Origin: Scortum barcoo
Lineage: Eukaryota; Chordata; Actinopteri; Centrarchiformes; Terapontidae
Assembly (NCBI GenBank): GCA_023238725.1
Contig: CM041553.1
Location: forward strand, 20,682,501 to 20,746,500
Length of the DNA: 64,000 nt
Direction of reading: 5' to 3'
In this document: piece by piece, positions 13,201 through 21,879 of the stretch
How positions within the stretch are numbered: position 1 is the first letter of the stretch
Layout: each line of letters opens with the position of its first letter
The notes under the pieces: model-generated
Told to the model about the DNA's origin: nothing
Seen by the model: only the letters and a program-made list of their open reading frames with translations
Databases searched by the model: none
Program-made: the position numbers and the translations under genes

Positions 13201-16200
13201 TCAAATGTGATATATTTGAATGAAATCACCCTGAATGTCTTTGAAACGAACTTTTCCAACATCCAAAGTCCGCAGTAACAGTGGGGAAATGTACTGATCG
13301 AGACTCGTCCTCTTCTTCTTCTGTGATCTTTACAGTGTCTGCGTACGTTGGTGGGCCACACAGGGGGCGTGTGGTCATCCCAGATGAGAGACAACATTAT
13401 TATCAGCGGCTCCACCGATCGCACACTCAAGGTCTGGAACGCAGAGACAGGAGAATGTATCCACACCCTCTATGGGCATACCTCAACAGTGCGCTGCATG
13501 CACCTACATGAGAAAAGGTATGGGGCAGTCTCCTCGTTAAGCCTTATGAAGTCTAATAAATCTGGAGCTGAAAGAACAGGTCAATTAATTGATGAGCTGA
13601 TCAACAAAATATTAATCTGTCAAATGAATTTTTTTGTCTTATGTGATGTTAAACTAAACAATTTCAGGATGTCACCTTGGACTTAAAGTAATGTGTGATG
13701 GTCATTTTTCACTATTTTCTCACAAACAAACTAAATAACTGACCAGTTAATTAAGGAAATGATCAGATGAAAATGGAAACAGCCCAAAATTAATCTATTA
13801 AATTTGTTAAAGAGTTGATGGTTTATTTACATTCTTTAAGGAATAGATTTTTTTGTGAAATACTCGCTTTCTGGCAGAGGGTTAGATGAGAAGATTGAAA
13901 CTACTCCTATCAGTAGATATGAAACTCTCCCGTGCAGATAGATAGTTTAGTGTAGCTTAGCATAAAGACTGGAAATGGGGGGGAAACAGCTAGTCTTATT
14001 AGGTAATAAAATACATTGACCAATGACCTCTAAAGCTCCAAATCACATGTCACATCATTTCAAACCGTGTAAAGTGTAAAAACAACAATCTTTTCATGTA
14101 AACTCTCAACTAGAAAGCGAATAAGTCTTTTTTGTAATACATTATATATATATATGGGACATATAAAGTCTTCCTTCAGTGTCCCATGTGCTGTTATTAT
14201 TAGAATCATAATGCCCGACTTCGCAGCTATCCCACCGAGCAAAAAGAGCATCCCTGTAACACTATAAGAGGACAGTATCTCGACGAAAGTGAGCATGTGG
14301 TCTCATAGTGATGAAATAGACCCCGTGAGCCATCTTAAGTGAACTGCTGCTCACTCATTCACTCAGTATTACACTCCAGAGACTCAAAGTGCTCTTTTCG
14401 CCTTAGGGCCCACCAAGGTTTTTGTGTAGCATTTGATTACTCACTGAGTAGAAATTCTGTGAGCTGCAGGCAGACAGTGAGAAACATGATGGTGATTTCC
14501 ATCTGTGCCATGAGGCAGTTTATAAATAAGGAGTGTATGCGGTGTGTATTTACAGCGTGTTTTTTTTAAAAATCTGAATATCCTGTGATAGTGATCATTT
14601 CATAATATTGAAGAATGACTCTGTCTTCATTGACGTGTCTCTTGAAATTGAAGAAAACAGTATCGATCTGAACTGAATACGTTTTTCCTCTCTCATTTTT
14701 TAATAACAATCTTCAATATGTCTTTGGTACAAACTGTTCTTACAATAATAATCTGAAAAATGTAAAAGTTGAGTAACTATTTTCCCCAAAGGGAGTTTCC
14801 ATTTCTATAACCTATAATATATCTTTGCTGAGACACTGCTGGAGGGCGACTGTTTGAGTTAAATGGGTGTTTTTGTACATTCAAGTACGAACACGAATGT
14901 GACGCTGTGGGTTACTCGTTGTCAGCGGAGTGAAAGGAAATGTTCATACCTGTCTCATTATTCTGAGTGCAGCTGCCAGGGTATGAATGTGCGCATGAAT
15001 GAAAGTGTTGTGCAGACTAATAAATTTAATCTTGCAGACGTTCCTTCTGTGGGAAAGTGAGGCTCAACATAAAGACTTTTGTTGAATTCAAGGTAGTTGT
15101 AACTGTCTGGGCCCAGACTCACACTTGAAACTTTACACTCTGTCACACACTCCTGACTCGCTGTGTGTTTTCCTCTCAGGGTGGTCAGTGGCTCTCGTGA
15201 CGCCACGCTGCGCGTCTGGGACATTGAGACAGGTCAGTGTTTACACGTCCTCATGGGCCATGTAGCGGCGGTGCGCTGTGTCCAGTACGACGGGCGGCGG
15301 GTAGGCAGTCAGCGGTGCCTACGACTTCATGGTCAAAGTGTGGGACCCCGAGACGGAGACCTGCCTCCACACGCTGCAGGGCCACACCAACAGAGTGTAC
15401 TCATTACAGGTGAGCTTCACACACACATTCAGCGGTACGTGTGTGTGCCTGCGTTGTTTTTGGCATTTGTGGAGCAGCCAAGTCATTCCAGTCATTAAGT
15501 GATCAACATCAAGAGACTAAAAATGCAGCAGGGCTGGGTTACACCATCTATCACCACCATGACAGGTTAATGAACGTATTATATAATAAAGACTTTTGAT
15601 GTGTAAACAAGAAGTAACTGGCATCACAAACTGTATCATAACTTTCAAAAGTAACATTTTTAGGCAGCTAAATGAAATATAAACTTATCTGCAAGTGTAA
15701 ATGTAGATATTATTTGGTTTGAACAAATAAGAAATATGTTTTTCAGAGTTTGCAGTGTTCATACTATTTAGAGGGAACTGCCAGATGATACTGATGATGA
15801 TCGTCGTTTAACACCACTTCAGATTCAGTGTTGTGCATATTACAAATGGCGTCTTTTACACTTCAGTCTAAACATGTGAGCAAACTAATGTTAGTTTTGT
15901 CATTTGGTTCAGTCAGTAACCGTTACAGCTGACAGTTAAATATTTATTAACCCCTAATCTCTACTTAACTAGTTTATGAGGTGCAGCATGTTTAACTTTG
16001 ATGATTTTTCAGTCTTCACCATGATAACCAGGTTAAATCTTTACTGTAAACAGATTTTAGGAAAGTGAGCCTTATGGATATGTACATACTGTATGTACAA
16101 ATATTGAGTTTTTGTGATTTGAAATACCTCGCCTTGTACTCAGGTCGTCACTTTTCCAATGTGGCACACCAAACACCATAAACAACACAGTCTTATCTGA

Positions 16201-19200
16201 TTGCATCAATGTTTTTAGACTGCTTTTATAATGTTTGAATGTCTCCATATGTGTGGTTGTTTGTTCATTCTGTGGAAAAAAAAAAATCATTTCTCTGTGT
16301 CCTCTAAGACATCCTCTCACCCACTCTGTGTGATTACAGTGCACTTTAGCTGGTGACATCCCCCTTGGAGAGGAGGCTGTTTACTGCACTGATTGGTTTC
16401 TGTGCCACGCTGCATTGTTAGGCTTCTAAAGTGTTCTGCTATCAGATGTGGGAACACAAAGCAAAGTTACACAAATCAATAAAATTCATTCATTTCAATG
16501 AGTTTAATCTTAAGTTTGTTAATTGAAACAAAGTATGCCGCGCAGATGTCAACTGAAACTGTATCACCTGCAAGTTAAGGTGACAGTTATTGGTGACAAC
16601 TTGATTTTCAGCCAGTTTAAGTTAACTCCATCAACACTCAGTTTGTTACCAGAAAGAAAATAAGAGTCAAGTCCAATCCTCTCTGTCTTTTTAGTTTGAT
16701 GGGATCCACGTGGTTAGCGGCTCATTGGACACGTCTATAAGGGTCTGGGACGTGGAGACGGGCAACTGCATCCACACGCTAACGGGGCATCAGTCCCTCA
16801 CCAGCGGCATGGAGCTCAAAGACAACATCCTGGTCTCAGGCAACGCAGACTCCACTGTCAAGATCTGGGACATCAAGACGGGCCAGTGTCTGCAAACACT
16901 GCAGGGTGAGTCCACCATCGCAGGAGGCTGCTGCCCCCAGCTGTGTTTAAGTTTAAACATAGTGACTGAGGTAGAACTTAAAGTTTAAAGCTACCTTCCT
17001 GTATCTCACTCCTTAATGGCAGAAAGGCTAGTAAAATGGTAGGGACTAATATCAGAGAAAGTTTAAAAAAATGTACTCCCGGAGCAGATTATTTATGTCA
17101 TTTATGATTAAATTGAATGAATGCTCAGTCCTGTGATGCACAGTTGGTGTTATTTGGAACAGATGACAGCTCATGTGCAGTTTTCTTTTGCTGCACATAC
17201 TTGAGATGAGAGTTTCAGATGTTTAGGCATTTACTTCATAGACTTTTGACGTTTTTATTATTTATGACTGTATATTTAAGTGTAATACAGCTTCACATTA
17301 GTGGGAAAATATCAAAGCACAGAAGAAGCAATCAGGAAATGAATTATTAATGAGGGATGTCCAAACACGCATCGTACTGCATGTTAGCTACTTTACACGT
17401 GATGTCAAATATCAGCGAACTCTGTGAACATCAGAGGGAACTTATATAAAAAACAGGAAATTATGACTTGATAAATATACTGTATCTAAATAGTGAGTCA
17501 CCTGTGACCCTGTGTGAAAACTTAGTCCAACGTGCACCTTCTGCCCCTCCAAGTGGTAGTTTTATGATTGTAACTTTTATCTAGGTAAATACAGATATAA
17601 GTACTAAACAACACCCAGTTTAAAATCAGTTCTAGTGAACATACATTTGGAGTATGTTGGGTGATGTGGATGGAGGGGTGGGAAGCTCATTAAACCAAAG
17701 AGATTGATTCTTTTTTAATCTACTGTACTCCCTTTGTTTCTGTCGCTATATGATAGTGTTTTTCTGCAACAATATTTTGTAGTACAGTAAGAAGTGCTAG
17801 TAGTATTAGTAGCAGTACAGTGGTGCAGTTTATGCAACAGCTCAGATGTACACTCACCTGTAAATATGTAACTAGACAAATGGCAACACAGGACCTGAAC
17901 AACAACAAAAAGCCCACTAGATGAGACTTAGCCACAAACTGACAGTCCAATTAAAACCCAGATTAAATGACCTGTTTGTCTGTATGAGCCCACACCTTGT
18001 GGGTCTGCTGGTCCTGATTACAGTCTCATTTCCTTTGTGTCTGTTTAAACAGTTCAGACTCCATTAGCAGCACTAGGAAGTTGGAAATCCTTTGCTGAAT
18101 AGCAGCAGCAACCACTAGTGCCCCGCCCCTAAATGCCCTCATTAGTAAACTACAACCCTGTGTGCTGCTCCTACAAACACACTAACACACACACACACAC
18201 ACACATTGAACAAAGAGATGCCCCAGTGTGAGTCTCAGGGGGGGTGTGCATGTCTTGTGAAGAGGGGGTGACTACAGTGAAGGAATGAGGGCCGGGGAAC
18301 TTTGTGGGTCACATAATTAGGTCAGTAGACAATTTCTGCCATTCATTAGTGTGTTTTGATAAGACAATAGGCCGACAACAAGGTCGGCTGAAGAGAGTGT
18401 AGGCAATGACGGAGCAGGCTGCTTTGTTGTGATAATGGAGGGAGGAGAGATGCCGGCATGTTGGGGGTTGGTTCAGAGCAGCATTGTATGCTCGGATAAA
18501 TAACACGGCCTTTGATCTATCCGGAGACGGGTATGGAAAAGATTTGAGCGCTTGTTGACGGTGAGATTTCAACAAATTTTCTCTGCAAATGGATTGTGAA
18601 AGCAGAAAGAAATTAAATGTGTCTGAATGAAATAGCTGCTATAGCAACCTCCAGTAAAAAGCACTTCATTTGCCTGTACTTGATTCCGCGCTTGTTTGTG
18701 TTTTGTGTCGCAGTAATTGATTTAATTAAGATATCATTTTCAAGCCCTCAGGGAAATCTTAAGTCGCTGCATGTGTACAGTCACAAATAAAGTCACCTCA
18801 ATGGAGGCAGTGAGAGCCGCCATCTTCACTTAAACCGTGGCCTCCTGCCAGCTGCCAGCACACAAACGCACCAGACGGAGGTGTAGCTGGAGCTGCTTAG
18901 CCTCCGTGACAGTGACCGGCCCGAGTCCTGGCACCCTTACTGCAGCTCGGCCTGAAGCCTGACGAGAGCAGGAAGAGCTCACTGTACTCAGACAGCTTCA
19001 GGAGTACAAGAGAAGAATTGTCCCTTCATCCTTTCAGAGGTTTTGAGTTTTTCTTCTTGTACTCCACAGCTCTTTCATTTTAAACTGAAAAGGCTATTTT
19101 CCCCAAAATTACAGAACGTTGTTTAGTAGAGGTGGTAAGCCTCTTGTCTCGTGATCAATTTCCTAAAGAACAAACTCGTTAGAAGTGGCATTTGCTATGT

Positions 19201-19564
19201 GAAGAAGGCACATCTGCTCCTTTCCCCTGAAGGTTAGTGTTAGTTGAATTCTTCCTTCATTCCTCTAACCATGCGTTTCTTTCTGTCTTCAGGTCCACAC
19301 AAGCACCAGAGCGCCGTGACGTGCCTCCAGTTCAACAAGAACTTTGTCATCACCAGCTCGGACGATGGCACGGTCAAACTGTGGGACCTGAAGACGGGCG
19401 AGTTCATCCGAAATCTGGTGACTCTGGAGAGCGGCGGCAGCGGCGGTGTGGTGTGGCGCATCCGGGCCTCCAACACCAAGCTGGTGTGCTATGCGGTGGG
19501 CAGCCGCAACGGCACAGAGGAGACCAAGCTGCTGGTGCTGGACTTTGACGTGGACATGAAGTGA
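394..19564 (+). CDS. fbxw7: fbxw7, F-box/WD40 SCF substrate receptor (5' incomplete, nine exons)
   Basis: FBXW7 is the substrate-recognition subunit of the SCF (SKP1-CUL1-F-box) ubiquitin ligase. It binds phosphodegrons of cyclin E, MYC, NOTCH and JUN and sends them for degradation. Coding exons are 394-535, 4141-4275, 6291-6414, 6600-6736, 7424-7537, 13336-13517, 15180-15409, 16695-16905 and 19293-19564, and all introns are GT-AG. They give about 513 residues: D domain, F-box (LPKE|LALYVLSFLEPKDL), linker, then the WD repeats up to LDFDVDMK and TGA. The family is usually about 590-710 residues by isoform, so roughly 195 N-terminal residues and the alternative first exons lie left of the window. 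Identity was called by reading the translation against remembered mammalian FBXW7. Two oddities are a 4-bp frameshift in the seventh exon and an extra Tyr codon in the last. Everything else looks under strong constraint, so this is the functional locus rather than a retrocopy. Confidence 0.97.
536..4140 (+). other. fbxw7 intron (3.6 kb)
   Basis: GTAAG to TTTTCCAG. It holds a poly-T run near 1650 and one decayed copy of a percomorph repeat (1676-1834). Short open frames have no recognisable protein. No other structure seen. Confidence 0.9.
1676..1834 (+). repeat. Decayed fish interspersed repeat, copy A
   Basis: Contains GCTAGATGAGAAGATTGATG, then CCTACCAGCACCTCTAAAGC and TCACTAATAACACC. The same core recurs at about 13838, at 30530-30691 (minus) and at about 51280 (minus). 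I recognise it from memory as abundant in percomorph genomes but cannot give a library name. Confidence 0.5.
4141..4275 (+). CDS. fbxw7: fbxw7 coding exon: D domain and start of F-box
   Basis: 45 whole codons between TTTTCCAG and GTGAG. The reading is SWTGPEKLLALDELIDSC, then EPTQVKHMMQVIEPQFQRD and FISLLPKE. The LLALDELI/HMMQVIEPQF part is the helical dimerisation domain, and DFISLLPKE begins the F-box that docks on SKP1. It appears identical to the mammalian protein apart from conservative changes. Confidence 0.97.
4276..6290 (+). other. fbxw7 intron (2.0 kb)
   Basis: GTGAG to CTTTCAACAG. T/C-rich near 4770-4800. Holds a 19-bp foldback at 5348-5398. Otherwise unremarkable. Confidence 0.9.
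5348..5398 (+). repeat. Intronic hairpin, 19-bp stem
   Basis: Arms 5348-5366 and 5380-5398 pair along all 19 positions, with two G-U wobbles in RNA, around a 13-nt loop. It lies on the sense strand of an fbxw7 intron. The stem is too short for a typical microRNA precursor. Confidence 0.5.
6291..6414 (+). CDS. fbxw7: fbxw7 coding exon: F-box core
   Basis: Begins after CTTTCAACAG and ends one base into a Gly codon before GTGAGT. It encodes LALYVLSFLEPKDLLQAAQ, then TCRYWRILAEDNLLWREKCR and EE. This is the three-helix F-box core, with the LxxYVLSFLxxxDL and CRYWRxLAEDNLLW signatures that contact SKP1. Confidence 0.97.
6600..6736 (+). CDS. fbxw7: fbxw7 coding exon: F-box to WD40 linker
   Basis: Separated from the F-box exon by a short 185-bp intron (6415-6599), with acceptor CTTACAG. 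Its first two bases complete the Gly of EEGIDEPL. It encodes the basic linker LLLKKRKIVKPGF, then THSPWKSAYIRQHRIDTNWR and RGDLKSPK. In the family this segment forms the helical linker that positions the propeller relative to SKP1. Confidence 0.97.
6737..7423 (+). other. fbxw7 intron (0.7 kb) with CA microsatellite
   Basis: GTAGC donor to a TAAAG acceptor. The last 130 bases are open in frame with the downstream exon, but they do not resemble FBXW7. A CA tract lies 200 bp before the exon. Confidence 0.85.
7182..7225. repeat. (CA)n microsatellite
   Basis: Uninterrupted CA dinucleotide run of about 22 units, inside an fbxw7 intron. Confidence 0.95.
7424..7537 (+). CDS. fbxw7: fbxw7 coding exon: first WD repeat
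   Basis: 38 codons between an AAAG acceptor and GTATGT. It encodes VLKGHDDHVITCLQFCGNR, then IVSGSDDNTLKVWSAITGK. This is a canonical WD40 unit with the GH and VW dipeptides about 26 residues apart. The open frame runs about 130 bases upstream into the intron. The exon start was set by homology to SPK|VLKGHDD. Confidence 0.96.
7538..13335 (+). other. fbxw7 intron (5.8 kb)
   Basis: GTATGT to TTTACAG. The largest intron here. No transposon was recognised. The segment about 12,780-13,140, just before the next exon, is rich in homeodomain-type TAAT cores and lacks simple repeats, so it is a candidate conserved non-coding element. The open frames (up to 142 codons) look non-coding. Confidence 0.85.
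13336..13517 (+). CDS. fbxw7: fbxw7 coding exon: second WD repeat and start of third
   Basis: Follows the largest intron in the window (5.8 kb). It encodes CLRTLVGHTGGVWSSQMRD, NIIISGSTDRTLKVWNAE, TGECIHTLYGHTSTVRCMH and LHEK, and ends two bases into an Arg codon. The Arg of TVRCMH (codon 13492-13494) is the equivalent of human Arg465, one of the three phosphodegron-binding arginines and a well-known cancer hotspot. It is intact here. Confidence 0.97.
13518..15179 (+). other. fbxw7 intron (1.7 kb)
   Basis: GTATGG to CCTCTCAG. Contains one copy of the fish interspersed repeat at 13838-14092. No other feature seen. Confidence 0.9.
13838..14092 (+). repeat. Decayed fish interspersed repeat, copy B
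   Basis: Contains GGTTAGATGAGAAGATTGAA, GTGTAGCTTAGCATAAAGAC, GGGGGGAAACAGCTAG and ACCTCTAAAGCTCC. The start, AAGGAATAGATT, resembles the inverted ends of the copy at 30362-30691. Confidence 0.55.
15180..15409 (+). CDS. fbxw7: fbxw7 coding exon with a 4-bp frameshift
   Basis: The exon reads VVSGSRDATLRVWDIETG, then QCLHVLMGHVAAVRCVQYD and GRR in frame. It contains the equivalents of human Arg479 (codon 15196-15198) and Arg505 (codon 15274-15276). After 15300 the sequence is gtaggcagtcagcggtgcc, where the family requires GTN GTC AGC GGT GCC (VVSGA). Four extra bases at 15303-15307 shift the frame. Downstream of them the +4 frame again reads AYDFMVKVWDPETETCLHT and LQGHTNRVYSLQ to the GTGAGC donor. 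The exon is 230 bp where 226 bp is expected. As written, the product would change frame and meet TGA at 16697-16699 just after the next splice junction. A sequence or assembly error is the simplest explanation. Confidence 0.93.
15410..16694 (+). other. fbxw7 intron (1.3 kb)
   Basis: GTGAGC to CTTTTTAG. AT-rich; nothing else recognised. Confidence 0.9.
16695..16905 (+). CDS. fbxw7: fbxw7 coding exon: later WD repeats
   Basis: Acceptor CTTTTTAG, donor GGTGAGT, with the exon ending one base into a Gly codon. It encodes FDGIHVVSGSLDTSIRVWD, VETGNCIHTLTGHQSLTSG, MELKDNILVSGNADSTVKI and WDIKTGQCLQTLQ. These are two more propeller blades and they look indistinguishable from the mammalian protein. 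In the frame forced by the upstream 4-bp insertion it would be closed by TGA at once. In its proper frame it is fully open. Confidence 0.97.
16906..19292 (+). other. fbxw7 intron (2.4 kb)
   Basis: GTGAGT to GTCTTCAG. Holds a short CA run (18184-18205). The segment 18,340-18,830 is repeat-free and contains TAATTGATTTAATTAAGAT, so it may be a conserved non-coding element. That is inference only. Confidence 0.85.
18184..18205. repeat. Short (AC)n microsatellite
   Basis: About 11 AC units in the last fbxw7 intron. Confidence 0.85.
19293..19564 (+). CDS. fbxw7: fbxw7 terminal coding exon
   Basis: Acceptor GTCTTCAG; the first two bases complete the split Gly. It encodes PHKHQSAVTCLQFNKNFVI, TSSDDGTVKLWDLKTGEFI, RNLVTLESGGSGGVVWRIR, ASNTKLVCYAVGSRNG and TEETKLLVLDFDVDMK, then TGA at 19562-19564. 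This is the last WD unit plus the C-terminal strand that closes the propeller. Compared with the remembered mammalian sequence LVCAVGSRNG, there is one extra codon, TAT (Tyr) at 19490-19492. The exon is markedly GC-richer than its flanks. Confidence 0.97.
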
Positions 19565-20376
19565 GAAGGGAAGTGAGAAGGGACGTGATGGGGAAGGACG
19601 AAGAGAGCGCACCGCGGAGAGGAAGGAATAGAGAGGAAATGGGAGACGAGGCACCCAAAAACCGGAGGGCCGAGGCCCAGAACTCTTCACCCAAACTCGT
19701 AACATCTACAAACCACCACCAGTAACAGTGGGCTGTCCTGTCCTCTACCATTATCTTCCCCGTCCCCCTTTGGGCAAATGTTACCGACAGAGCCACAGAC
19801 CCTCACATGTGTTCAGCCTCCTGCTTTTGACCCCCCCTACCACCAGTACGAGGTGGAGTCGGAGGGGATCGGGCTCGGAAACGAGGCAGGAGGGGGGTGG
19901 GCACGACCGGTCTGTCCCGTGATTGGCTGGGAGAGAGAAAAGAGGGAGAAAGGAATGACGACTGAACTCTTTTGAAGCGACTCTCAACCCTTTCGGTTCG
20001 GGGTCAGCTTTGCACAGAGACTTGGTTCTGCTCAAGCCTGACAGATTTTGAGATGTACAGAGATATATTATTTTTTAAAGACCCCCCCACCCGTTCCCTT
20101 CCCACAAACACCCCTCCTCCCATCAGTGCGCACCCACACACACATACACTCAGAAAACGGCCAACCGGAAAAGGATCGAGGGAGGTGGTAGACACACTTA
20201 AAGCTAAATTTCCACACACAGTTACACCTAAAGAGCTGCTTGCTGTAGAGGAGAGAAAGTGATTGGACGGTTCAGCCTGCAATCAGGCTCGTTTCTTGTC
20301 ACTCCGTTTCCGTTCTTATTGTTCTCCACTCGGTTTCAGTAGTTTTGATTTCTTTACAATATCGCACACAAACACA

Positions 20377-20384
20377 ACTGTGAA
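20377..20384 (+). promoter_or_regulatory. miR-27 seed match in fbxw7 3' UTR (first)
   Basis: ACTGTGAA is a perfect 8-mer complement of the miR-27 seed. FBXW7 is an established miR-27 target in mammals. A second copy lies at 21515-21522. Confidence 0.55.
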
Positions 20385-20457
20385 TTTCAATACGTTTTAT
20401 GGTTTATCATATGAAAGGGGTTTCTGTTTTTTTTTTTTTCCTTTCTTTCCTCGTGGT

Positions 20458-20464
20458 TTGCCAA
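20458..20464 (+). promoter_or_regulatory. miR-182 seed match in fbxw7 3' UTR
   Basis: TTGCCAA matches the miR-182 seed as a 7-mer without the terminal A. FBXW7 has been reported as a miR-182 target. The match is short and could be chance. Confidence 0.3.
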
Positions 20465-21345
20465 CAGCAGCTGTACAAATCCCAGTATTAGAAAGCTGCT
20501 CTGTTTAGGTTTGCTGTCATTATGTCACATGGTTGTTTTTTTTTTTTTTCGTCTTTTTATTTGAGTTGTTTGTTCTTCCTTTCTGTTTTCTACATACCTG
20601 GGTTTGGAGCTTAGTCTCCACATAAACATCAATGCTGTCCAGAATTTTTCAGTCTAGCTGGGGTGGTTTCCTCAATGCCGGTGCTGTGACGAGAGGAAGT
20701 AAAGATTCTTTGCTCTAAGCGCTGTGGATTAATGCCCCCGAACCCCCCCAGCCCCCTTCCCCTCTACTGTTTTCCCCCAGTGGCCAAACTGTATTTATGC
20801 TGCTAGATGAATGGAAAAAAGAGAGAGAGGGAACTTTTACTTGCTGTGACGTTTTAGTCCCAGGCAAAATTCCAAATTGAACTCTATATGTTTGGACTTA
20901 AAGAAACAAAAAGATGACAAAAAGATAACATCCGACATTTTTGTTTTATTTTTTGTTTGTTTTTTTTTGCCACTGAAACTTGAGCCAAACGTGCCTCTAC
21001 GAGGCTGAGAGGAGGGAGCGTGTCCGACAGATACTGACGGGATCGCCTGCAGAGAGGAAACAAGGGGATGTACACTGTTGGTGTGTGTGTGCGTGCATGA
21101 GTGCGTGTGTTAGCGTGTTAATGGGCAACTTGTAAACACATTCCTTGGGACAAAGCTCTTTCAGCCTGTTCTTTGGGGAAATGTACAAATGCTGTGTGGA
21201 CTGGCAAAAGGAAAAAAAAAACAACAAAAAAACTAGCAGATGTATCGATTTTTAACACGCGAATGAAAGAACTGTCCGTACCCGTGTGTGATTGTTGTTC
21301 CATTCAAAGATGTCTGAAGCAACAGAGGAGACCATCACAAGCATC

Positions 21346-21353
21346 AACTGACA
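21346..21353 (+). promoter_or_regulatory. miR-223 seed match in fbxw7 3' UTR
   Basis: AACTGACA is a perfect 8-mer complement of the miR-223 seed. The FBXW7/miR-223 pair is one of the well-documented microRNA controls of cyclin E turnover in mammals. The site lies about 1.8 kb past the stop. Confidence 0.55.
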
Positions 21354-21423
21354 GGTCGAGCTGCCAGGAGTCTTAGTGTTACATGTGCTGCAGTTAAAAT
21401 CAGCGTGGATTGTCAGTGGGAAA

Positions 21424-21429
21424 AATAAA
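21424..21429 (+). terminator. Poly(A) signal AATAAA, proximal
   Basis: Canonical hexamer about 1.86 kb after the fbxw7 stop. Use here would drop the second miR-27 site and the miR-92 site but keep the miR-223 site. Confidence 0.4.
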
Positions 21430-21514
21430 AACACAAAAAGGCAACAAACGTGAACAGAAACATTGTAGCCAAACGAAAATCGTCTCAATCTCCAAGAGTC
21501 ACAACTCAAGCTGA

Positions 21515-21522
21515 ACTGTGAA
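21515..21522 (+). promoter_or_regulatory. miR-27 seed match in fbxw7 3' UTR (second)
   Basis: A second ACTGTGAA 8-mer. Two full 8-mers in one UTR strengthen the case for miR-27 control. Confidence 0.55.
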
Positions 21523-21760
21523 AGTGGTATAACACTGTATATTAAAAAAGAAAAAAAGAAAACAATCTTGCTCTATCTCCTCTCGTTGTTTTCTCCCTGT
21601 TTTAATTTATGATCTGGTTTGAGAAATCAGATTTGTTGCAGGTGTTTTATTTTTTCAGTTCATGTAAACTGCCTGGCAAAAAAGAAAACAGACAGAAAAA
21701 ACCTTAAAGGGATTGTGTATTTGTTTGATTCACTTAGAATTTTATTTTCTTATAACTTAA

Positions 21761-21768
21761 GTGCAATA
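21761..21768 (+). promoter_or_regulatory. miR-25/32/92/363 seed match overlapping a poly(A) signal
   Basis: GTGCAATA is an 8-mer match for the miR-25/32/92/363/367 seed, a family known to target FBXW7. It overlaps the AATAAA at 21765-21770. A transcript cleaved just past that hexamer would still keep the site, but at its extreme 3' end. Confidence 0.5.
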
Positions 21769-21770
21769 AA
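21765..21770 (+). terminator. Poly(A) signal AATAAA, middle
   Basis: Canonical hexamer in an AT-rich stretch, followed by a GT/T-rich segment (GTGGGTTTTTC) typical of a downstream element. Confidence 0.5.
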
Positions 21771-21848
21771 ATGTGGGTTTTTCTTTTTTCATTTCAAGCA
21801 TATCAGTTGTCTGTTTTTGTTACCTGTGTGAAGGCATCTTATATGTTC

Positions 21849-21854
21849 AATAAA
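21849..21854 (+). terminator. Poly(A) signal AATAAA, distal
   Basis: Canonical hexamer, the last of the closely spaced signals after fbxw7. It is taken as the likely outer limit of the transcript. Confidence 0.5.
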
Positions 21855-21879
21855 GCAAATTATTTGGTTAATTACATCC

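Larger units (their letters stand above)
19565..21875 (+). other. fbxw7: fbxw7 3' untranslated region
   Basis: Non-coding sequence from the stop codon to the last of three AATAAA signals (21424-21429, 21765-21770, 21849-21854). The first 400 bp are GC-rich; the rest is T-rich with several long poly-T runs. It carries 8-mer seed matches for miR-27, miR-223 and miR-25/32/92/363 and a 7-mer match for miR-182. The exact cleavage site cannot be seen, so the end is inferred from the final hexamer. Short open frames here show no protein similarity. Confidence 0.75.

Noticed and set aside
19289..19796. Minus-strand frames of 138 and 130 codons
   Set aside because: Antisense of the GC-rich last fbxw7 exon and early UTR; no domain seen.
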